From JACPTG01 sp964504135 (GTDB lineage: Archaea; Nanobdellota; Nanobdellia; Woesearchaeales; UBA10216), in NCBI GenBank assembly GCA_964504135.1, contig CAZDCW010000012.1:1-34385 (forward strand): 34,385 nt of DNA, given 5' to 3'. Every line of letters starts with the position of its first letter. The first letter of the stretch is position 1. A model generated the notes under the pieces. The model made no database searches. It saw only the letters and a list, made by a program, of their open reading frames with translations, and had not been told where the DNA came from. Below, piece after piece: positions 1-7,109 of the stretch. The translations under genes and the position numbers were made by a program.

Positions 1-46
1 GGTGAGAGTCCCCGGTTCGAAACCTGCGAAAGTCCGGGTGGGCCCA
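1..46 (+). tRNA. tRNA gene, 3' part only, with an apparent 11-nt T-loop intron
   Basis: The window opens inside a tRNA gene. The T-stem is CCCGG (11-15) pairing with CCGGG (34-38), followed by the 3' acceptor strand TGGGCCC (39-45) and discriminator A46; no CCA is encoded. The loop is 18 nt rather than 7. Inside it TTCG (16-19) can pair with CGAA (27-30), leaving 3-nt bulges AAA (20-22) and AGT (31-33): the geometry of an archaeal bulge-helix-bulge splice site. Cutting after the second base of each bulge removes ACCTGCGAAAG (22-32) and restores the loop TTCGAAT, with the intron at canonical position 59/60. The anticodon lies outside the window, so the amino acid is unknown; the missing 5' acceptor strand should read about GGGCCCA or GGGCCCG. 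Confidence 0.8.
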
Positions 47-52
47 TTAAAA

Positions 53-682
53 ATGAACCTCAAGAAATACACTGCCATGCAGCTCGAGGCAGCGAAGAAG
101 GCAATAACAAAGGATGCCTTCGCAAAAAGCGAGCTAATCGCCGGAGTAGAGCTAAAATTTTTTGACAGGAAGGCAACATGCACAATAGCCGTCCTTGACA
201 GCAAGCTGAGGCTGGCTGAAAGCCAGACTGCCAAGGCAACAGCAGACTTCCCATACATACCGGGCTACAGGTTCTTCAGGGAAGGCCCTGCAATACTAAG
301 CGCATACGCAAAGCTCAGGCAGGAGCCGGACATCCTGATACTGCCTGCAAACGGAATACTGCACCCGAAAAGGATAGGCATGGCAACGCACATTGGGGTG
401 AGCCTTGACATTCCGACAATCGGCGTGTCAAAGAGCCTGCTCTGCGGCGCGCCTGACAGCTCAGGAAATGTACTGGTAAACGGAGAAATAAGAGGGGCGA
501 TGCTGATGACAAGGGAACACAGTAAGCCCATCTATGTAAGCCCTGGCCACAGGATAAGCCTTGAAACCAGCATGGAAATAGTCAGGCTGCTGACCATCGC
601 ACCCCACAAGTTGCCAGAGCCCCTCCACCAAGCCAGGAGAATGGCAGCAAGGGATAAGATAAGGCAGGAGAGCGGTTTGTGA
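53..682 (+). CDS. nfi: Endonuclease V homologue with altered metal ligands
   Basis: This 209-aa protein has the usual length and order of motifs of endonuclease V, which nicks DNA (or RNA) one base 3' of deaminated inosine. Seen here are FPYIPG followed by the FREGP block carrying the conserved Glu, the HP after NGI, the PTIGVSKS block with its Lys, and the late SPGHRISLE block. Two of three carboxylates known to bind metal in the Thermotoga enzyme differ: the first (in AGVDLSF) is Glu in AGVELKF, and the one in FDGQG is replaced, the local sequence being LPANG. The fold is therefore clear but catalysis is uncertain. An upstream in-frame GTG at 2 runs through the tRNA; the ATG at 53, 6 nt after the tRNA end, is chosen. 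The gene may be co-transcribed with the tRNA. Confidence 0.85.
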   Translation: MNLKKYTAMQLEAAKKAITKDAFAKSELIAGVELKFFDRKATCTIAVLDSKLRLAESQTAKATADFPYIPGYRFFREGPAILSAYAKLRQEPDILILPANGILHPKRIGMATHIGVSLDIPTIGVSKSLLCGAPDSSGNVLVNGEIRGAMLMTREHSKPIYVSPGHRISLETSMEIVRLLTIAPHKLPEPLHQARRMAARDKIRQESGL

Positions 683-706
683 GCTCTGGTTTATAAAATC
701 AACAGC

Positions 707-716
707 TTTATATATA
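707..716 (+). promoter_or_regulatory. TATA box of the 739-5335 surface-protein operon
   Basis: TTTATATATA lies about 28 nt upstream of the ATG at 739, the archaeal TATA-to-start distance for a leaderless mRNA. A second AT-rich box (TTTATAAAAT) lies at 690-699. No Shine-Dalgarno sequence precedes the ATG, which agrees with leaderless translation. Confidence 0.55.
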
Positions 717-738
717 TGTATCCTGAAAAGACAGGCCT

Positions 739-1086
739 ATGGGCAGCCACAATCCAGCAGTATATTTGGTGGCGTTTCTTATTGCAGTAACAGCAGGAAT
801 GGCGGTGCTTGACCTGAGCACAAGCCGTGAAAGGGTAACAGCCGCGGCAGTACAGGTAGATGGCCTTGGCCCAGACCTCATAAGCTGCTCGGACTCGCTG
901 GAATGCCCTGGGGCGTCGGTGTGCAGGCAGGGAATCTGCGTGCTGGAAATTGACAGCTCATCAAACAGGATAACAGGAAATGCAGTAGGCAGCGGGCCTG
1001 CTGGCCTGGTTGAATGTGAGAGCAGCTTTGACTGCCCAGGCGAATCATACTGCCACAAAGGATACTGCGTAGTACAAGTAAGCTGA
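739..1086 (+). CDS. Small secreted or anchored protein with two Cys-rich CPG repeats
   Basis: The 115-aa product starts with a hydrophobic segment (about residues 6-24), so it is exported or held in the membrane by its N-terminus. It then carries two similar Cys motifs of the form C-x5-CPG-x4-C-x3-G-x-C (SLECPGASVC and SFDCPGESYC), separated by a linker with NRITGNAV, a type of sequence common after the export segment in DPANN surface proteins. The repeats look like small disulfide knots. No enzyme motif is visible. It is followed after 13 nt by the giant repeat protein on the same strand, so the two probably form one operon and may interact at the cell surface. Function is unknown. Confidence 0.75.
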   Translation: MGSHNPAVYLVAFLIAVTAGMAVLDLSTSRERVTAAAVQVDGLGPDLISCSDSLECPGASVCRQGICVLEIDSSSNRITGNAVGSGPAGLVECESSFDCPGESYCHKGYCVVQVS

Positions 1087-1099
1087 CAGGTAAATCCAC

Positions 1100-4000
1100 A
1101 TGATAAAAAGAGGGAACCCGCTTATACAGCAAGCGTTGCTTGCGAGTGTCTTCTTATTCGCAGCCCTGGGATTCGGGCTGATAGCAGAGCATAAGGGGCT
1201 GATGGGAGATAACGCCCTATTCTCAGGCGGGGCTACTGGCCTGGCTGTGACAGCGCAAAGCCATGATGAGAACAGGCCGCAGGGAAAAGCAACAATAGCA
1301 GACTATGGGATAATAGAAGGCTATGCCTGCGACCAGGACAATCCTTCAGCCCAACTCCAAATAGATGTTTGGGACAGGACAGAAGATGGAAATAATGTCC
1401 ATCTGGGCTCAACAACTGCAAACAAGCAGGTATCATACAGCGGCATGTATCCATGCAGCCTAGCCAGCGGGTTTGAATTCGTAATACCAGCAACAGTTCA
1501 ATACACAAAAAGCGGCCAGACCAGAACATGGAACTTCTATGATGGCAGAACGCACCAGATAACAGTAAACGCCCTAAACGTGGATTCGGGAAGCGCAACG
1601 CCAAGAAGCACAGACCAAATAGACGACACATACGACTATGGTCATACAAGGCTGCTAGACTCAACAGGGCTTAGACTGATACCAATAAAAACTCCAAAAG
1701 CCCCTACGGCTGCAGGGTATGATGAAGTACGCCCTGTTGGGAAGATTACAAGCTCCAGCACAGCACTAATATATGGCTGGACATGCGACGGAGACGATTT
1801 AACAAGAAAAATCAGGGTTGACATCTGGGACGTGACAGATGCAAGCTCAAGCAACAATTTCAAGGTAGCTGAAGCAATTGCGCAGCAAACGCCAGCAGTT
1901 ACAGTCAACACAGGGTCATGCCCGAAAGCCAGCTCATTCCAAATCAGCATACCCTCAAAGGTTACTGAAACCAAGCAAATAAACGGCCTTCCCACAGAAA
2001 TCACACACGACCTTTACGACGGCAAACAGCACAAGTTCAGGGTATTCGGAATAAACATAAAGAACGGCCAGGCAGGCCAGGCAGACAGAGTTTTGGATGG
2101 AGAAGTAAAGCAGAACGGGGTAATAATATCAGGCTGGGGCCACACGCTACTCCCAGACATGAATGGCAACAGGGAACTACTTCTCAACTTCCCGGCAGAC
2201 CAGGCTGCCAAAGGACAGTTCAGCGTTGACAAGGCATGCGGCTTTGTGGAAGGCTGGGCATGCGACCCGGACAGGGATGACCACCTGACAATTGAGATAT
2301 TCAAAGGAGCGCACTTTACATCAGAAGGTACCACAATCAGCCCAACACAGCATAGGGTTAACTGGCCTGGAATTACAGCACAAGGATGCCTTTCGGACAA
2401 GACAGGCTTCAGCATACCGCTGCCCGAAAGCTTCAAGACAGGCAATCCAGAGACAATAACAGTAAAGGCAACAAGCATCAACCCGCTGGGTGAGCCAACA
2501 ACATCAGTTTCATTGACATGGTGGACAGATGCAGATAACTTTGGCTCAAGCCCCATAACCTGCGCAGCTCCTGTTATTCCGGCGACAGACACCAACAATC
2601 CTATTGGGGCAATAACAAAAGCTGACTGCACTGGCATTTATGGCTGGGCATGCGACAAGGACAAGAATGCTGCGCAAGTTAATGTCTGGCTAAACCCATC
2701 ACCATTGGGCAGCGGGACTTATGATAAGTATGTTAAGGCTGATTCAAGCCATGCTGACACAAACCCAACAGCCGCAGCAGCAGCGTGCGGAGGCTCAACT
2801 GCTCACGGATTCTACATACCAATCTCCCAGGTCTTGGACACAGGAAAATCAGCCACAATAAGGCTAAACGGAGAGAACATTAATTCTAAAGGTGAAACTG
2901 CCAAGAGGGGTGCAGCGCACGCGTATCTGGCAATTGACTCTACCGGAAAATCAGCAGGGCCGTGTGCAGCGCCAGGCACGGTTACAGACACAAACACTCC
3001 AATCGGCGACTTTACCAAGGCAGACTGCACTGGCGTGTATGGCTGGGCGTGCGACAAGGACAAGCCAACACAGCAGATAGACGTGATAGTCTGGGAAGTG
3101 GACAGGCCCAACGGCGGGCAGGCGCAGGTTGTAGGAGCAGGGCTGCTAAAGACATCCTCCAGCGTGGAAGGCACAAACTCTGCGGAAGCAGCAGCACAGT
3201 GCGGAGATTCAAGCAAGGCGCATGGCTTTTACATGCCACTGCCTGCATCGCTGAAGGACAGCAAAGCACACAGTTTGGAAGTTCATAGTCAAAACATAGA
3301 CTCAACAGGGGCTGTTGTAAACCCGTCAAGAGGGGCAAAACTTGGCGACAAGAAAACTGTCGTTTGCAGCGGTCAGCCCCAGCCTATGGAAATACAATTC
3401 ACTGCAACCGGCACGAAACTTAATGAATATCCCCTATTGGACATATATGTTGGCGGCGTAAAGCAGATGTCACAAGAGGTTCGGCCAGATACAGGGAACT
3501 TCGGACAGTACAGCTTTTCAACGGTATCGTATCAGCCAGGCAAAGAAGTTGCAATCTTCTTCAAAAATTATGAATCAGGCACGGCTGCTGCAACAACAGT
3601 AAAGATAGACAACATAATTATAGGAACCAGGACAATAAGGCCTGGTGATCCTGCACTAATATATGATTTAGGGGATGACTTTGCAACCGCAACAAACGGC
3701 CAAGGCATCAAAGGCAACCGCGCATGGCAGCAGGAGGGGTATGTAATGAAGGCAAAGGGAGCCCTGAGAGTTGATTCGGGAATAACCGCAGCTGCTGACC
3801 TCATGCCTTCAGGTGACATAACCAAATCAGCCTGTGATGCCCTTGAAGGGTGGGCGTGTGATGGAGACAGGCCGGAGAGTTACTCAACAGTTCAATTCTG
3901 GGAAGGAACAACAAAGCTTTATGAAATGCCTGCATCATCCACAATAACAGGCTCTGAGAATGCGAAGACAGCATGTGGCAGCAGCAATGCAGACCACGGG

Positions 4001-5335
4001 TTCAGCGTACCTTCACTCTCGCAGACAATACCTGCACTCTTCAACAACAACCCCCGCACAATCAAAGCATTCACCATAAACCTTGATTCTGAAGGAAACC
4101 AAAGAACCACTGACCAGGACGGAGGAAGGGTGCTAATAAAGACAATAAACATGCCAGCATGCTCCATGCCGGACTGCATAAACATTGTAGACAGGGAAAG
4201 GCCAAAAGGAGAGGCAAAGGCAGAGGGCTGCCAGATAAAGGGATGGGCCTGCGACCCGGACTATGTTATCGCATATGAAGACAGCCTTGTTGAAAAAACA
4301 AGCAGAGTGCAGATAGACTTCTGGGAGGGCAATGTCCATGTGGGGACACAGATGGCCAACCTGCCGATGACAGGTTCTGACGCTGCGAAGCCAGCACGCT
4401 ACTGCCCAGGCGCAGGAGTCTACCATGGCTACCTATTTGATGCATCGGCAGCGCATCCAAGCCTAAGGGATGGAAGGCCGCACCAGATAAAAGTCTATGC
4501 AATAAACAAGGCAACCAACGGGTGCAGGAAGGACGACCTGACAGACACCAGTGAATGGGGACACAAAATTCTTGGCACAGTAGAAATCTCTGGCTGCAGT
4601 GAAGGAGGGGCAGCGCCTAATGCGATAACAGTCAGGGCAAAAGGGGAGAGAGGAGGCAACGAGTGGCCAACAATGATAGTTACAATAGGAAATGCGGAAA
4701 CAGGAAGAACTGAAATCGGAAGGCAGATAGTGGATTCAGCAGAATACAAAGATTATACTTTCCAGATAGCCAGCTACACACAGGGAAGAGAAGTGGCTGT
4801 GCAGTTCATAAACGACTGGTTCGTACCTCTGATGGGCGACAGAAACCTCTACGTTGAATACATAGACATACTGAACAGCAGGATATCTGCAAACAACCCC
4901 CAACTAATCTATGACATGGGCAAAGACAACTATGCCTTTGATGGAAGAAACGTGGCCACAGCCAGGCAAAGAGTTGATGAAGGATACGAGTCCATGAAGC
5001 GAAATGGCGCATTCAGAGTCTACTCAGGAGTGTCTGTACCTGCCACAGAGGTTGGGATAGGAAGATCAGACAGCTGCCAAGGCATATGCAATGAAAAAGC
5101 AGAGCAGGGCTGCTGGTGCGACGCACAATGCCTCACTGCCGGCGACTGCTGTGATGATTATGGGGACAAATGCACAGGGGCAAATGCGCCTCCGGCATCA
5201 TCCCCAGGGTCTCCACCGTTTTTATGCAGCTCGCAGCCAACGCGCAGCGATTGCGGATGCCCGGCAGGCGAGACAAAGGTGCGGAGAGACGGCAGATACC
5301 AATGCGAGGGAATAGGCTCTAGCGTAATCTCCTGA
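1100..5335 (+). CDS. Giant modular surface protein: GWACD repeats, CBM-like modules, somatomedin-B-like domain
   Basis: The 1411-aa protein has an N-terminal membrane segment or signal (about 10-29). It then has seven divergent copies of a 110-150 aa module marked by (I/V)xGWxCDxD then (V/I)xxW, starting near residues 73, 224, 383, 513, 647, 915 and 1047. Later in most modules comes HGF, then a DGxxHxIxVxxIN motif; this looks like a beta-sandwich. Two CBM-like modules lie near 763-851 and 1174-1259. The second has FINDW and DRNLYVEY, resembling calcium-dependent xylan-binding modules (CBM36/60 type). Each is followed by a duplicated ~55-aa tail (P-x-LIYD-x-G ... GA-x-RV-x-SG). Residues 1326-1359 form a Cys-complete somatomedin-B-like domain. 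A role in adhesion or polysaccharide binding is inferred. The 3' end overlaps the convergent polX by 17 nt. Confidence 0.85.
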   Translation: MIKRGNPLIQQALLASVFLFAALGFGLIAEHKGLMGDNALFSGGATGLAVTAQSHDENRPQGKATIADYGIIEGYACDQDNPSAQLQIDVWDRTEDGNNVHLGSTTANKQVSYSGMYPCSLASGFEFVIPATVQYTKSGQTRTWNFYDGRTHQITVNALNVDSGSATPRSTDQIDDTYDYGHTRLLDSTGLRLIPIKTPKAPTAAGYDEVRPVGKITSSSTALIYGWTCDGDDLTRKIRVDIWDVTDASSSNNFKVAEAIAQQTPAVTVNTGSCPKASSFQISIPSKVTETKQINGLPTEITHDLYDGKQHKFRVFGINIKNGQAGQADRVLDGEVKQNGVIISGWGHTLLPDMNGNRELLLNFPADQAAKGQFSVDKACGFVEGWACDPDRDDHLTIEIFKGAHFTSEGTTISPTQHRVNWPGITAQGCLSDKTGFSIPLPESFKTGNPETITVKATSINPLGEPTTSVSLTWWTDADNFGSSPITCAAPVIPATDTNNPIGAITKADCTGIYGWACDKDKNAAQVNVWLNPSPLGSGTYDKYVKADSSHADTNPTAAAAACGGSTAHGFYIPISQVLDTGKSATIRLNGENINSKGETAKRGAAHAYLAIDSTGKSAGPCAAPGTVTDTNTPIGDFTKADCTGVYGWACDKDKPTQQIDVIVWEVDRPNGGQAQVVGAGLLKTSSSVEGTNSAEAAAQCGDSSKAHGFYMPLPASLKDSKAHSLEVHSQNIDSTGAVVNPSRGAKLGDKKTVVCSGQPQPMEIQFTATGTKLNEYPLLDIYVGGVKQMSQEVRPDTGNFGQYSFSTVSYQPGKEVAIFFKNYESGTAAATTVKIDNIIIGTRTIRPGDPALIYDLGDDFATATNGQGIKGNRAWQQEGYVMKAKGALRVDSGITAAADLMPSGDITKSACDALEGWACDGDRPESYSTVQFWEGTTKLYEMPASSTITGSENAKTACGSSNADHGFSVPSLSQTIPALFNNNPRTIKAFTINLDSEGNQRTTDQDGGRVLIKTINMPACSMPDCINIVDRERPKGEAKAEGCQIKGWACDPDYVIAYEDSLVEKTSRVQIDFWEGNVHVGTQMANLPMTGSDAAKPARYCPGAGVYHGYLFDASAAHPSLRDGRPHQIKVYAINKATNGCRKDDLTDTSEWGHKILGTVEISGCSEGGAAPNAITVRAKGERGGNEWPTMIVTIGNAETGRTEIGRQIVDSAEYKDYTFQIASYTQGREVAVQFINDWFVPLMGDRNLYVEYIDILNSRISANNPQLIYDMGKDNYAFDGRNVATARQRVDEGYESMKRNGAFRVYSGVSVPATEVGIGRSDSCQGICNEKAEQGCWCDAQCLTAGDCCDDYGDKCTGANAPPASSPGSPPFLCSSQPTRSDCGCPAGETKVRRDGRYQCEGIGSSVIS

Positions 5336-7043
5336 AAAACCTCTTCAATTCTGAAAATGGGCTGGTATTAGCCACATCCTCCTTCTCCAGCCAGCCGCGG
5401 CGGGCCTGCCCAACTCCGTACTCCATGTAGCTCAGGTTTGCTACGCTGTGGGAATCTGTGTTGATGACAAACTTTGCGCCCAGGCCCTTTGCCTCCCGAA
5501 TCAACGAGTCCCTTAAGTCAAGCCTGTCAGGGTGAGCGTTGATTTCAAGCAAAACTCCCTTATCCACTGCCTTCCTAACAACGGCCTTGAAATCAAAGTC
5601 AAGGGGCTCCCTACGGCTGATAAGGCGGCCAGTCGGATGGCCGAGGATGTCAACATGCTCGTTGTCCAGCGCAGCAAGGACGCGCTTGGTCATCTCATCC
5701 CTCTCTGATTTGAATCCTGAATGAACTGAGGCAACCACCATGTCCATTTTCTTCAGCAGGCTGTCGCTGTAGTCAAGGCTTCCATCCTTCCTTATCGAAA
5801 CCTCAGAGCCTGCAAGAACCCTAATGCCCTTTTCCGAGTCTGTAAACTTCCTGATTTCAGCAATCCACTTCTGCATATCTGCTTCTGGAAGTCCGTGTGC
5901 CACCCTTTCAGATACAGAATGGTCGGTTATGGCGATGTACTCATAGCCGAGCTGCCTGGCCTCAGCAACCATTTCGCCAAGCCTGTTCGCGCCGTCTGAC
6001 TTTACAGTGTGCGTGTGCAAGTCCCCTCTTATTTCGCTGTAACCGACAAGCTTCGGAAGCTTATGGCTCATCGCAGCATCAATCTCCCCAGCACCTGCAC
6101 GAAGCTCAGGCTCAATATAATCCATGCCCAGCTTATTATAGACCTCAGCCTCGGACTTTCCAGCGATAAACCCGCCCTTCCTGTCAAAAAGCCCATACTC
6201 GTTGAGCTTCCAGCCTTTCTTTATGGCAAGCTCGCGGAGTTTCACATTATGGGGGATACTGCCTGAAAAGTACTGCAGGGCAGCCCCAAAGCTCTTTGCC
6301 GGGACAACACGAAGGTCAACCTGAACTCCCTCTGAGAGGAGGATGCTTGACTTGGTAGAGCCCTTGGCGAGTACACGCTTCACATCATCCATTGAGGTAA
6401 AGAAGTCCATAACCTTGGCAGGGCTTTTTGATACTGCCAGCAAGTCCAGGTCGCCAATAGTCTCCTGCCGCCTCCTCAGCGAGCCTGCTACAACTGCCTC
6501 ATCCACGAATGGCAGCGACTCAAGCCTCGCCTCAACCTCCCTTGCCAGCGGCAGGGCATGGCCCAGAAGCATCCTCTTCCTGCCTGCCTCAACAAGTTCA
6601 ATGCCCTTAAGAATCTCCTGCTCAGTCCTCTCGCCAAAGCCCCCAAGCCCTGCAATCCTGTGAGCTGAAGCAGCCTTCCTCAAGTCATCAATGCCCTTAA
6701 TCCTGAGCTTCTCGTGCAGAACCTTAATCTTCTTAGGCCCAAGCCCAGGTACCTCCATCAGGGCAGAGATATGCTCAGGGAAATTCTTCCTAAGCCTGGA
6801 ATAATATTTCAGCTTACCTGTCTTCAGCAATTCCTCAAGCTTATCGGCAATCCCCTCACCCACGCCCTTAACCTGAAGCAAAGCCCCCCTCCCGCCGGCA
6901 GCGTAAAGCTGCTCCAAGCTCTCAGAATGCTCCTCAATGCTCCTCGCAGCCTTCCTGTAGGCAACAGGCTTAAAGGCAACACCCTGCATCTCAAGCATAT
7001 CCGCAATGTCGTAAAGGATGGCGGCAATCTCGCTGTTTTTCAC
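5319..7043 (-). CDS. polX: Family X DNA polymerase with PHP domain (PolX)
   Basis: The 574-aa protein has the full bacterial/archaeal PolX layout: N-terminal 8-kDa-like helix-hairpin-helix region (about 1-150), the nucleotidyltransferase palm with GSLRRR and GDLDLL, the third Asp in VQVDLRV, and a C-terminal PHP domain from about residue 335. All PHP metal-binding blocks are visible: DLHTHT, ITDHS, GSEVSI, ASVHSG, LGHPTGR and NTDSHS. The enzyme is expected to fill short gaps in base excision repair, with PHP-dependent 3'-5' exonuclease or end-processing activity. The start is GTG at 7043; a TATA-like box at 7066-7077 on this strand fits a leaderless mRNA. It is convergent with the giant surface gene and divergent from the metalloprotease. 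Confidence 0.93.
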   Translation of the reverse strand: MKNSEIAAILYDIADMLEMQGVAFKPVAYRKAARSIEEHSESLEQLYAAGGRGALLQVKGVGEGIADKLEELLKTGKLKYYSRLRKNFPEHISALMEVPGLGPKKIKVLHEKLRIKGIDDLRKAASAHRIAGLGGFGERTEQEILKGIELVEAGRKRMLLGHALPLAREVEARLESLPFVDEAVVAGSLRRRQETIGDLDLLAVSKSPAKVMDFFTSMDDVKRVLAKGSTKSSILLSEGVQVDLRVVPAKSFGAALQYFSGSIPHNVKLRELAIKKGWKLNEYGLFDRKGGFIAGKSEAEVYNKLGMDYIEPELRAGAGEIDAAMSHKLPKLVGYSEIRGDLHTHTVKSDGANRLGEMVAEARQLGYEYIAITDHSVSERVAHGLPEADMQKWIAEIRKFTDSEKGIRVLAGSEVSIRKDGSLDYSDSLLKKMDMVVASVHSGFKSERDEMTKRVLAALDNEHVDILGHPTGRLISRREPLDFDFKAVVRKAVDKGVLLEINAHPDRLDLRDSLIREAKGLGAKFVINTDSHSVANLSYMEYGVGQARRGWLEKEDVANTSPFSELKRFFRRLR

Positions 7044-7109
7044 AAGCCTGAGCAGCCTGCATGGGTTAATAAAAATTTGCCAATATCTTTATAAAGGCGG
7101 CCATGTAAA
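7044..7109. promoter_or_regulatory. Divergent promoter between polX and the SMB metalloprotease
   Basis: The 66-bp gap holds AT-rich boxes for both directions: TTTTTATTAA read on the minus strand (7068-7077) for polX, and CTTTATAAAG (7087-7096) or the AATAAAAATT stretch (7068-7077) for the plus-strand gene. Spacing to the polX GTG is about 27 nt. The plus-strand box at 7087 is closer to its GTG than usual, so the upstream box may be the one used. Confidence 0.5.

Noticed and set aside
2..52. In-frame GTG start of the endonuclease V frame at position 2
   Set aside because: These codons overlap the tRNA T-arm and acceptor, and the residues do not match the family; ATG 53 gives the family length.
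2014..2637. 207-aa minus-strand frame within the giant surface gene
   Set aside because: Antisense shadow; the plus frame carries repeated motifs and Cys patterns, the minus frame no motif.
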